NCBI GenBank assembly: GCA_029953615.1
Contig: CP124529.1
Coordinates: forward strand, 3,410,501 to 3,474,500
DNA length: 64,000 nt
DNA from: Pseudomonas putida
GTDB taxonomy: Bacteria; Pseudomonadota; Gammaproteobacteria; Pseudomonadales; Pseudomonadaceae
Direction of reading: 5' to 3'
How positions within the stretch are numbered: position 1 is the first letter of the stretch; each line of letters begins with the position of its first letter. The position numbers and the translations under genes were made by a program. The notes below the pieces were generated by a model. That model saw only the letters and a list, made by a program, of their open reading frames with translations, was not told the DNA's origin and did not search any database. Below are positions 56,905-64,000 of this stretch, in pieces.

Positions 56905-58257
56905 ATGGAACAGCGCAAACGCATCAGGACATTGGGCTCGCTGGCCTTGCTCGCTCCGCTGGCGATGGCCGCCGGCAGCGGCGCGCAGGCTGCCGAGGCC
57001 TTTTCCAGCGAATCGAAGTGGATGACCGGCGACTGGGGCGGTACCCGCACCGAGCTGCTGGAAAAGGGCTATGACTTCACCCTCGATTATGTCGGTGAGG
57101 TTGCCGGCAACCTGCACGGTGGTTACAACGACGACAAGACCGCGCGCTACAGCGACCAGTTCGCCCTTGGCGCGCACCTGGATTTGCAGAAAATCTTCGG
57201 CTGGCACGATGCCGAGTTCAAGCTGGCAATCACCGAGCGCAGCGGCCGCAACCTGTCCAACGACCGCATCAGCGACCCGCGCGCCGGGCAGTTCAGCTCG
57301 GTGCAGGAAGTGTGGGGCCGCGGCCAGACCTGGCGCCTGACCCAGATGTGGGTCAAGCAGAAGTACTTCGACGGTGCGCTGGACGTTAAATTCGGCCGCT
57401 TCGGCGAGGGCGAGGACTTCAACAGCTTCCCCTGCGACTTCCAGAACCTGGCCTTCTGCGGCTCGCAGGTGGGCAACTGGGTCGGCGGTATCTGGTACAA
57501 CTGGCCAGTCAGCCAGTGGGCGCTGCGGGTGAAATACAACATCACTCCGGAATTCTTCGTCCAGGTCGGTGCCTTCGAGCAGAACCCTTCCAACCTGGAA
57601 ACCGGCAACGGCTTCAAACTCAGTGGCAGCGGCACCAAAGGCGCGATCCTGCCAGTGGAAGCAGTGTGGTCACCCAAGGTCAACGGCCTGCCGGGCGAGT
57701 ACCGCCTGGGTTACTACTACAGCACGGCCAAGGCCGACGATGTCTTCGATGACGTCAACGGCAACCCGCAGGCCCTGACCGGCGAGGCCTTCAAGTCGCA
57801 TTCCAGCAAGCATGGCTGGTGGGTAGTGGCGCAGCAGCAGGTCACCGCTCATGGCGGCGACGTCAACCGTGGGCTGAGCCTGTTCGCCAACTTCACCGTA
57901 CACGACAAGGCCACCAACGTGGTCGATAACTACCAGCAGGTTGGCCTGGTCTACAAAGGCGCTTTCGACGCCCGGCCCAAGGACGATATCGGCTTCGGCG
58001 TGGCGCGCATTCATGTGAATGACGACGTGAAGAAACGCGCCGAACTGCTCAACGCCCAGAGCGGCATCAGCGATTACGACAACCCCGGCTTCGTGCCGCT
58101 GCAACGCACCGAGTACAACGCCGAGCTCTACTACGGCTTCCATGTGACCAACTGGCTGACCGTGCGGCCCAACCTGCAGTACATCAAGAGCCCCGGCGGG
58201 GTGGATGAGGTGGACAACGCGCTGGTCGCGGGTTTGAAGATTCAGTCGTCATTCTGA
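56905..58257 (+). CDS. oprB: Carbohydrate-selective porin OprB
   Basis: Outer-membrane 16-stranded porin for glucose diffusion. 450 residues; signal peptide with hydrophobic GSLALLAPLAMAAGSG and cleavage after about AQA (residue 30). The mature protein starts with WMTGDWGGTRTELLEKGYDFTLDYVGEV, the OprB hallmark, and ends in alternating strand residues LVAGLKIQSSF with terminal Phe for barrel assembly. Last gene of gtsABCD-oprB. Confidence 0.95.
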   Translation: MEQRKRIRTLGSLALLAPLAMAAGSGAQAAEAFSSESKWMTGDWGGTRTELLEKGYDFTLDYVGEVAGNLHGGYNDDKTARYSDQFALGAHLDLQKIFGWHDAEFKLAITERSGRNLSNDRISDPRAGQFSSVQEVWGRGQTWRLTQMWVKQKYFDGALDVKFGRFGEGEDFNSFPCDFQNLAFCGSQVGNWVGGIWYNWPVSQWALRVKYNITPEFFVQVGAFEQNPSNLETGNGFKLSGSGTKGAILPVEAVWSPKVNGLPGEYRLGYYYSTAKADDVFDDVNGNPQALTGEAFKSHSSKHGWWVVAQQQVTAHGGDVNRGLSLFANFTVHDKATNVVDNYQQVGLVYKGAFDARPKDDIGFGVARIHVNDDVKKRAELLNAQSGISDYDNPGFVPLQRTEYNAELYYGFHVTNWLTVRPNLQYIKSPGGVDEVDNALVAGLKIQSSF

Positions 58258-58311
58258 GGGCAATTGTTGTAAATTTACGCCAATCATTTTCGACCCTATC
58301 TCGATATTCGG

Positions 58312-58334
58312 CACCCACTGCCCTGCAGTGGGTG
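58312..58334 (+). other. Hairpin after oprB
   Basis: CACCCACTG / CAGTGGGTG with a CCCTG loop, 55 bases after the oprB stop. There is no T-run, so it may act as an RNA stabiliser or weak terminator between oprB and the mutarotase-like gene. Confidence 0.5.
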
Positions 58335-58384
58335 TCGGGAATAGGCCGAGACAGCGCTATCTCAAACAACAAGAGCTCTGAACC

Positions 58385-59239
58385 ATGCCTGAACATCCGC
58401 TCCATCGCTTCTTTGCCTCGCAACGGCCCCGGCCGACATTCGAGTGGGAGCGTTACCAGCAGCGCGATGTGTTGATCATCGACCACCCACGTTGCCAGGC
58501 GGTGTTCAGCCGCCAGGGCGCGCAGCTTTTGCATTTCCAGCCGGCCGGCGAACGGCCCTGGCTGTGGTGTGCCGAGCAGTGGCCGCAGGTCGGGGCGATC
58601 CGTGGTGGTGTGCCGGTGTGCTGGCCGTGGTATGGCCGCCACCCCAGCGAAGACCTGTGGCCGGCCCATGGCTGGGCCCGCTTGCTGGACTGGAAGCTGG
58701 TGGATAGCCGCGAGGATGAAGACGGCGTAACCCTGAAGTGGCGACTGGACCTGTGCGACTGGCAGGTCGACCTGCATGCCCGGTTGGGCAGCCGCATGGA
58801 ACTGAGCCTGAGCACCGAGCACCAGGACAGCGAACCCTGCCAGCTGAGCCATGCTCTGCTGGCCTACTGGCGTATTAGTGACGTGTCCGAGATAGCGCTG
58901 TCCGGGCTCGAGGATATCGAAGGCTACGACCGCCTGAACCGCCAGGCCTGCCGAGAGGATGGCGCGCTGAAGCTAAAGGGCGGCTGCCAGAAGGTCTACC
59001 CCGGCACGCCGCGGGTGCAACTGCAGGACCCGGCCTGGCAGCGTGAGCTGTGCATCGATACCGGCGACAGTGACGACACCGTGGTCTGGCACCCGGGCAA
59101 CCGTCCGCTGATGGGCGTGAGCGGCCGCGAATGCCAGCGTTTCGTCTGCGTCGAGGCCGCCAGCGGCAGTGGCGAGGGCCTGAGCCTGGCGCCGGGGCAG
59201 CGTGCCCACCTGCGCCTGCAGGCACACCGGCTCAGCTGA
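58385..59239 (+). CDS. D-hexose-6-phosphate mutarotase-like protein (YeaD family)
   Basis: A 284-residue aldose-1-epimerase-superfamily protein of the YeaD type, which interconverts the anomers of glucose-6-phosphate. Recognisable: [33 protein letters not shown] with the conserved Gly-Gly-Ile/Val-Pro and catalytic His regions, and [10 protein letters not shown] plus CVEAA near the end with the catalytic Glu. Position between oprB and hexR/zwf fits supplying the right anomer to Zwf. Its stop overlaps the convergent hexR stop by 8 bases. Confidence 0.88.
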   Translation: MPEHPLHRFFASQRPRPTFEWERYQQRDVLIIDHPRCQAVFSRQGAQLLHFQPAGERPWLWCAEQWPQVGAIRGGVPVCWPWYGRHPSEDLWPAHGWARLLDWKLVDSREDEDGVTLKWRLDLCDWQVDLHARLGSRMELSLSTEHQDSEPCQLSHALLAYWRISDVSEIALSGLEDIEGYDRLNRQACREDGALKLKGGCQKVYPGTPRVQLQDPAWQRELCIDTGDSDDTVVWHPGNRPLMGVSGRECQRFVCVEAASGSGEGLSLAPGQRAHLRLQAHRLS

Positions 59240-60104
59240 GCTCGTCGTCCTCGATCGGGTAGCGGCTGGCGTTGAGGCTTTCCTTGATCTTGCGCAGGTG
59301 CGGCTGGAAGTCCACGCCGCGGCGCAGGGTCATGCCGGTGGCCAGTACATCGAGCACGGTCAGCTGGATGATCCGCGAGGTCATCGGCATGTAGATGTCG
59401 GTGTCTTCCGGCAGCGGAATGTGCAAGCTCAGGCTGCAGGCATTGGCCAGCGGCGAACCGGCGGCGGTCAGGCCCAGCACCGAGGCGCCGTTTTCCCGGG
59501 CCAGGCGGGCCACCTCGACCAGTTCGCGGGTGCGACCGGTGTAGGAGATGATCACGAACAGGTCGCCGGTGTGCGCCACCGAGGCCAGCATGCGCTGCAT
59601 CAGCACGTCGGCGTGGGCCGATACTGCCAGGTTGAAGCGGAAGAACTTGTGCTGGGCGTCCAGCGCCACCGGCGCCGAGGCGCCCAGGCCGAAGAAGTGG
59701 ATCTGCCGGGCCTGGATCATCATGTCCACGGCACGGCTGACCTGCTGCGGGTCGAGCTGCTGGCAGGCGCCGTCGAGCGATGCAATGGCGCTGGCAAAGA
59801 TCTTCTGGGTATAGGCTGCCGGGTCATCGTCGGCTTCCACCGCGCGGCTGACGTAGGCGGCGCCGCTGGCCAGGCTCTGCGCCAGTTGCAGCTTGAGCTC
59901 GGGATAACCGCTGACGCCGAACGAGCGGCAGAAGCGGTTGACGGTCGGTTCGCTGACCTTGGCCGCCTGGGCCAGCGCAGCGATGCTGAAACGGGTGGCT
60001 TGTTGCGGGTTGAGCAGGATGACTTCGGCGACTTTGCGTTCGGCCTTGTTCAGCTCGTCGAGGCGGCCCTGGATCTGTTCCAGGAGGTTTCGCACGCGGT
60101 CCAT
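59232..60104 (-). CDS. hexR: HexR transcriptional repressor (RpiR family)
   Basis: Repressor of the zwf, edd and gap promoters, released by 2-keto-3-deoxy-6-phosphogluconate. 290 residues: N-terminal RpiR helix-turn-helix ([45 protein letters not shown]) and a sugar-isomerase SIS domain (about 125-255; [14 protein letters not shown]). AAGGA precedes the ATG at 60104; an upstream in-frame extension to 60161 is rejected. Divergent from zwf. Confidence 0.95.
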   Translation of the reverse strand: MDRVRNLLEQIQGRLDELNKAERKVAEVILLNPQQATRFSIAALAQAAKVSEPTVNRFCRSFGVSGYPELKLQLAQSLASGAAYVSRAVEADDDPAAYTQKIFASAIASLDGACQQLDPQQVSRAVDMMIQARQIHFFGLGASAPVALDAQHKFFRFNLAVSAHADVLMQRMLASVAHTGDLFVIISYTGRTRELVEVARLARENGASVLGLTAAGSPLANACSLSLHIPLPEDTDIYMPMTSRIIQLTVLDVLATGMTLRRGVDFQPHLRKIKESLNASRYPIEDDELS

Positions 60105-60219
60105 GGGTGTGTCCTTGGGTCGGGAAGACAGCCGGCTGTGGGAGCAGCAGGCTTTTTGCACGGTCGTCTATCGTACTGTCGGCGCGGTTGACGTACCACT
60201 TGTCTGTAACACCTACGTG

Positions 60220-60244
60220 TAATGTTGTGGTTTTTACTACATTA
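60220..60244 (+). promoter_or_regulatory. Candidate HexR operator upstream of zwf
   Basis: The TAATGT...ACATTA dyad (outer arms 60220-60225 and 60239-60244) contains TTGTGGTTTTTACTA, which fits TTGT-N7-ACAA with one mismatch. It lies just upstream of the candidate -35 element TTGAAA. Confidence 0.55.
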
Positions 60245-60248
60245 TCCC

Positions 60249-60277
60249 TTGAAAACCGTATGTGAAAGCGGTATTCC
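60249..60277 (+). promoter_or_regulatory. Candidate zwf promoter
   Basis: TTGAAA (60249-60254) and TATTCC (60272-60277) are 17 bases apart, a plausible sigma-70 pair 30 bases before the zwf ATG. A ribosome-binding site AGGAAAG lies at about 60290. HexR bound at the upstream dyad could block it. Confidence 0.45.
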
Positions 60278-60306
60278 TAGACCAACTTTAGGAAAGAACC
60301 AACATC

Positions 60307-61776
60307 ATGGCTGCGATCAGTGTCGAACCTTGCACCTTTGCCCTGTTTGGCGCCCTCGGCGACCTGGCATTGCGCAAGCTGTTTCCTGCGCTTTACCAGT
60401 TGGACCGGGCCAACCTGTTGCACCCGGACACCCGCCTGCTGGCGCTGGCCCGTGAGGCCGGTAGCGCGCAGGGCCACCTGGACAGCATCGAAGCGCACCT
60501 GCGTCGGCATGTGCCCGAGGCCGATATCGAGCCAGCCGCGCTGGGCCGTTTCCTTGCCAGGCTGAGCTACCAGCACCTGGACTTCCTCCAGCCCGAGGGC
60601 TACCAGGCCCTGGCCGAGCAGTTGCCGGGCGAGCTGCCGCTGATCGCCTACTTCGCCACCGCTGCGGCGGTGTACGGGGCCATCTGCGAAAACCTCGACA
60701 AGGCCGGGCTGGCCGCACGCACCCGAGTGGTGCTGGAAAAGCCCATTGGCCACGACCTGGAGTCGTCGCGGCGGGTCAACGATGCCGTGGCGCGGTTCTT
60801 CCCCGAGAGCCGGGTTTACCGCATCGACCACTACCTGGGCAAGGAAACGGTGCAAAACCTGATCGCCCTGCGTTTCGCCAACAGCCTGTTCGAAACCCAG
60901 TGGAACCAGAATTCCATCTCCCATGTGGAGATCACCGTCGCCGAGAAGGTCGGTATCGAAGGCCGCTGGGGCTACTTCGACAAGGCCGGCCAGCTGCGCG
61001 ACATGATCCAGAACCACCTGCTCCAGCTGCTGTGCCTGATCGCCATGGATCCGCCCAGCGAACTGTCCGCTGATGCCATCCGTGACGAGAAGGTCAAGGT
61101 CCTCAAGGCGCTGGCACCGATCACCGGTGAAGGGCTGAGCACCCGCGTGGTGCGCGGCCAGTACATCGCCGGCTATAGCGATGGCAAGCCGGTGCCCGGT
61201 TATCTCGAAGAAGACAACGCCAACGCCCAGAGCGACACCGAAACCTTCGTCGCACTGCGTGCCGACATTCGCAACTGGCGCTGGTCGGGGGTGCCGTTCT
61301 ACCTGCGTACCGGCAAGCGCATGCCGCAGAAGCTGTCGCAGATCGTCATCCATTTCAAGGAAACGCCGCACTACATCTTCGCCCCGGAACAGCGTTTGCA
61401 GATCGGTAACAAGCTGATCATCCGCCTGCAACCGGACGAAGGCATTTCTTTACGGGTGATGACCAAGGAGCAGGGCCTGGACAAAGGCATGCAACTGCGT
61501 AGCGGCCCCTTGCAGCTGAATTTTTCCGACACCTGGCGCAGCGCAAGGATTCCGGATGCCTACGAGCGGCTGTTGCTCGAAGTGATGCGCGGTAACCAGA
61601 ACCTGTTCGTGCGCAAGGACGAAATCGAATATGCCTGGAAATGGTGCGACCAGCTGATTGCCGGCTGGCGTAACGCGGGTGATGCGCCCAAGCCATATGC
61701 GGCAGGTTCCTGGGGGCCGATGAGCTCTATTGCACTGATCACGCGCGATGGGAGGGCGTGGTATGGGGATATCTGA
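60307..61776 (+). CDS. zwf: Glucose-6-phosphate 1-dehydrogenase
   Basis: Oxidises glucose-6-P to 6-phosphogluconolactone with NADP+ (NAD+ also used by some pseudomonad forms). 489 residues. Nucleotide motif [17 protein letters not shown] near residues 14-30 and the active-site RIDHYLGK at residues 172-179. First gene of zwf-pgl-eda; overlaps pgl by 14 bases. The hexR/zwf divergent region carries the control sites. Confidence 0.97.
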   Translation: MAAISVEPCTFALFGALGDLALRKLFPALYQLDRANLLHPDTRLLALAREAGSAQGHLDSIEAHLRRHVPEADIEPAALGRFLARLSYQHLDFLQPEGYQALAEQLPGELPLIAYFATAAAVYGAICENLDKAGLAARTRVVLEKPIGHDLESSRRVNDAVARFFPESRVYRIDHYLGKETVQNLIALRFANSLFETQWNQNSISHVEITVAEKVGIEGRWGYFDKAGQLRDMIQNHLLQLLCLIAMDPPSELSADAIRDEKVKVLKALAPITGEGLSTRVVRGQYIAGYSDGKPVPGYLEEDNANAQSDTETFVALRADIRNWRWSGVPFYLRTGKRMPQKLSQIVIHFKETPHYIFAPEQRLQIGNKLIIRLQPDEGISLRVMTKEQGLDKGMQLRSGPLQLNFSDTWRSARIPDAYERLLLEVMRGNQNLFVRKDEIEYAWKWCDQLIAGWRNAGDAPKPYAAGSWGPMSSIALITRDGRAWYGDI

Positions 61777-62476
61777 ACTGAAACTGCCCGGCTCGGTGAA
61801 CGTGCTCGAGCTGGCCAGCGCCAAGGCCCTGGCCGTGCGCCAGGCGCATGACGTGGCTACGCACCTGCGTGAGGCGATCGCCAGCAAGGGCCAGGCCTGC
61901 GTGGTGCTGTCGGGCGGTCGCAGCCCGGTACCGTTCCTCGAACAGCTGGCCAGCGAAGACCTCGACTGGGCCAGGGTCACCGTCAGCCTGGCCGATGAGC
62001 GTTGGGTGCCGGTGGAGCACGCCGACAGCAATGCCGGCCTGCTGGCCCGCCACCTGTTCAAGGGCGCCGCGGCCAAGGCCCGTTTCGTTGGCTTGTACCA
62101 GCAGGCGGAGAACCTCGACGCCGCTGCCGTAAAAGCCGACCAGGCGCTGGCCGAGCTGCCGCCGATCGATGTGCTGGTGCTGGGCATGGGTGACGATGGC
62201 CATACCGCCTCGCTGTTCCCCGCCAGCCCCAACCTGGACGCCGCCCTCGACCTGGCCAACCCACGCCGTTGCCTGCCCTTGCTGGCACCGAGCGTACCGC
62301 ACCAGCGCCTGTCGATGACTCGCTCGCTGCTGGCCAGTGCCGCTTTCACCGCGCTGTCCGTACAAGGGCAGGGCAAACTCGCTACCCTGCGCGCCGCGCT
62401 GGCTGGCACCGACCTTTCCGAAATGCCGATTCGCGCTTTTCTTCACGCCCCCCTGGACATCTACTGGTGCCCATGA
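61763..62476 (+). CDS. pgl: 6-phosphogluconolactonase
   Basis: Hydrolyses 6-phosphogluconolactone to 6-phosphogluconate. 237 residues from the ATG at 61763, preceded by GGAGGG (an in-frame ATG at 61748, giving 242 residues, lacks a ribosome-binding site but is used in some annotations). DevB-type motifs: [25 protein letters not shown] and [13 protein letters not shown]. It overlaps the zwf stop, so is translationally coupled. Confidence 0.95.
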   Translation: MGISELKLPGSVNVLELASAKALAVRQAHDVATHLREAIASKGQACVVLSGGRSPVPFLEQLASEDLDWARVTVSLADERWVPVEHADSNAGLLARHLFKGAAAKARFVGLYQQAENLDAAAVKADQALAELPPIDVLVLGMGDDGHTASLFPASPNLDAALDLANPRRCLPLLAPSVPHQRLSMTRSLLASAAFTALSVQGQGKLATLRAALAGTDLSEMPIRAFLHAPLDIYWCP

Positions 62477-62493
62477 GCCAAGGATCCACAGTC

Positions 62494-63174
62494 ATGACCA
62501 CCCTTGAACGCCCACAGCCCAAGCTCTCGATGGCCGACAAAGCCGCACGGATCGACGCCATTTGCAAAGAGGCGCGCATCCTGCCGGTGATCACCATCGC
62601 CCGTGAGGAAGACATCCTGCCGCTGGCTGACGCCCTGGCCGCCGGCGGTATCCGTACCCTGGAAGTGACCTTGCGCTCGCAGCACGGCCTGAAGGCCATC
62701 CAGGTGTTGCGCGAGCAGCGCCCGGAACTTTGCGTCGGTGCTGGCACCGTACTCGATCGCGACATGTTCGCGGCGGTTGAAGCGGCGGGTGCGCAATTCG
62801 TCGTTACCCCAGGCATTACCCAGGACATTCTCGAAGCCGGTGTGGACAGCGAAATCCCGCTGCTGCCAGGCATCAGCACGCCGTCTGAAATCATGATGGG
62901 CTACGCCCTTGGGTACCGTCGCTTCAAGCTGTTCCCGGCGGAAATCAGCGGCGGCGTGGCGGCGATCAAGGCTTTTGGCGGCCCATTCGGCGATATTCGT
63001 TTCTGCCCTACGGGCGGCGTGAACCCGGCCAACGTGCGCAATTACATGGCGCTGCCTAATGTGATGTGCGTGGGGGGCACCTGGATGCTCGACAGCAGCT
63101 GGATCAAGAATGGCGACTGGGCGCGGATCGAAGCCTGCAGTGCGGAGGCGATGGCGCTGCTGGACGCCAACTGA
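62494..63174 (+). CDS. eda: 2-keto-3-deoxy-6-phosphogluconate aldolase Eda
   Basis: Cleaves KDPG to pyruvate and glyceraldehyde-3-P, completing the Entner-Doudoroff route. 226 residues from the ATG at 62494 after AAGGA; an ATG at 62473 (7 residues longer) overlaps the pgl stop. Catalytic Glu in ILPVITIAREED and Schiff-base Lys in YRRFKLFPAE are present. Last gene of zwf-pgl-eda, followed by a strong terminator. Confidence 0.97.
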   Translation: MTTLERPQPKLSMADKAARIDAICKEARILPVITIAREEDILPLADALAAGGIRTLEVTLRSQHGLKAIQVLREQRPELCVGAGTVLDRDMFAAVEAAGAQFVVTPGITQDILEAGVDSEIPLLPGISTPSEIMMGYALGYRRFKLFPAEISGGVAAIKAFGGPFGDIRFCPTGGVNPANVRNYMALPNVMCVGGTWMLDSSWIKNGDWARIEACSAEAMALLDAN

Positions 63175-63199
63175 ATTTGTTGTGTGCTTTACGGCTTAT

Positions 63200-63227
63200 G
63201 GGGCGCTTGGTCGGCGCCCCTTTTTTT
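63200..63227 (+). terminator. Terminator of zwf-pgl-eda
   Basis: GGGGCGC (63200-63206) / GCGCCCC (63214-63220) followed directly by seven T. It lies 25 bases after the eda stop. Confidence 0.93.
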
Positions 63228-63252
63228 GCCTGCAGTTTTTGCATTGCCTGTG

Positions 63253-63352
63253 CGGGCCCTTTCGCGGGCTCGCCCGCTCCCACAGGATTGCGCCGCTCTC
63301 GGGAGTTGTGCAGTACCTGTGGGAGCGGGCAAGCCCGCGAAGAGGCCGGCAC
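63253..63352. repeat. Inverted REP pair between eda and leuA
   Basis: GGGCCCTTTCGCGGGCTCGC and the inverse CCTGTGGGAGCGGGCAAGCC...GAAGAGGCCGG flank a 35-base spacer. It lies between the two facing terminators of the convergent eda and leuA genes. Confidence 0.82.
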
Positions 63353-63364
63353 AGGCCAACAAAA

Positions 63365-63392
63365 AAAGCCCGCATCAGACGATGCGGGCTTT
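63365..63392 (-). terminator. Terminator of leuA
   Basis: AAAGCCCGCATC (63365-63376) / GATGCGGGCTTT (63381-63392) with loop AGAC; the run of A at 63361-63367 gives a T-tract on the minus strand. About 20 bases after the leuA stop. Confidence 0.92.
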
Positions 63393-63411
63393 CTCATTCA
63401 TCGCATACGGC

Positions 63412-64000
63412 TCAGGCCGCCTTGGCTTCCTGCTGGCTCAGCGAGCGGTTCAGTGCGCTGAACAGTGCCTTGAAGCTGGCCGTGGTGATGTTTTCATCGA
63501 TGCCTACGCCGTGTACCGGGCGGCCACCGGCCACGCGCAGTTCGATGTAAGCCGCAGCCTTGGCATTGGTACCGGCGCCAATCGCATGCTCGTTGTAGTC
63601 CATGATCTCCACGGCAATCGGCAGGCCGACCACCAGCGCTTCCAGTGCGCCGTTGCCCTTGCCGCGCCAGTGCAGGGTGGTTTCGCCTTCACCGGCAACT
63701 TCCACTTCCACGGCGCTGTGGCCGTTCTCTTCCTGCAGGCGGTGGCTGACCAGCGCGTACGGAGCGTTGGCCTGCAGGTACTCCTTGTGCAGCAGGCTGT
63801 AGATCTGCTGGGCGGTCATTTCCAGGCCCAGGCGGTCGGTTTCACCCTGTACCACCTGGCTGAATTCGATCTGCATGCGGCGTGGCAGGCTGATGCCGTA
63901 TTCCTGCTCGAGCAGGTAGGTGATGCCGCCTTTGCCCGACTGGCTGTTGACGCGGATCACCGCCTCGTAGCTGCGGCCAATGTCGGCCGGGTCGATCGGC
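63412..64000 (-). CDS. leuA: 2-isopropylmalate synthase LeuA, C-terminal part
   Basis: Partial: the gene continues beyond the right edge of the window. The visible 195 or so residues are the linker and the C-terminal allosteric leucine-binding domain of the long (fungal/type 2) Leu[36 protein letters not shown] and the glycine-rich [20 protein letters not shown]. It catalyses the first step of leucine synthesis; this part senses leucine. Terminator follows. Confidence 0.93.
   Translation of the reverse strand, partial: PIDPADIGRSYEAVIRVNSQSGKGGITYLLEQEYGISLPRRMQIEFSQVVQGETDRLGLEMTAQQIYSLLHKEYLQANAPYALVSHRLQEENGHSAVEVEVAGEGETTLHWRGKGNGALEALVVGLPIAVEIMDYNEHAIGAGTNAKAAAYIELRVAGGRPVHGVGIDENITTASFKALFSALNRSLSQQEAKAA

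Overview
The window reads as core chromosome of a fluorescent Pseudomonas of the P. putida group. The gene order (ibaG-murA-hisG-hisD-hisC; pepA/lptFG; gcvT-sdaA-gcvP-gcvH; arcDABC; fecI-fecR-receptor-heme oxygenase; gap/edd-glk-gltR-gtrS; gts-oprB-hexR/zwf-pgl-eda), the high GC content and the many paired P. putida-type REP palindromes all agree. This is recognition from memory; no database was searched.

Layout. 1-4.9 kb: a BolA-family protein, the murein enzyme MurA and three histidine genes (+). 5.1-8 kb: a FadR-type regulator with an MFS exporter, a SnoaL-like protein and a GIY-YIG protein. 8-19.6 kb: housekeeping genes (yejK, HU, rlmF, valS, holC, pepA, the LPS exporter genes lptF/lptG, an RDD protein, a cold-shock protein). 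20-31 kb: the glycine-cleavage/serine-deaminase operon gcvH-gcvP-sdaA-gcvT (-) with a good sigma-54 promoter, then trkH, a LysR remnant, gltS and a TyrR-like sigma-54 activator that probably drives the gcv operon. 31.5-38.7 kb: the arginine deiminase operon arcD-arcA-arcB-arcC plus a small gene (-), and a second arcD paralogue facing the other way. 38.7-44.4 kb: ybaN and a Fur-controlled cell-surface-signalling heme-uptake module (ECF sigma, anti-sigma, TonB receptor with signalling domain, heme oxygenase). 44.6-63.2 kb: the complete peripheral glucose and Entner-Doudoroff block: gap; edd-glk-gltR-gtrS; an AGE-family isomerase; the GtsABCD glucose ABC transporter; the OprB porin; a hexose-6-P mutarotase-like protein; HexR; zwf-pgl-eda. 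HexR-type operators (TTGT-N7/8-ACAA) lie between gap and edd and, degenerate, before zwf. The window ends inside leuA.

The most unusual signal is technical rather than biological. Six genes (a cynX-like exporter gene, yejK, valS, gcvP, arcC, edd) each carry one extra base that breaks the frame. Each extra base repeats its neighbour, and all six lie within about 4 bases of a multiple of 500 in window coordinates (about 7000, 9000, 12000, 24500, 32000, 47000). Removing the base restores the usual protein length each time (for example ValS 948, Edd 608, GcvP 951, ArcC 309 residues). Because valS is essential, this looks like an assembly or polishing artefact at 500-base window boundaries, not pseudogenisation. 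These genes are therefore annotated as CDS spanning the frameshift.

No phage, insertion sequence, CRISPR array, rRNA or tRNA gene was recognised. No wholly new system was found. The regulatory sites and intercistronic repeats are the best leads.
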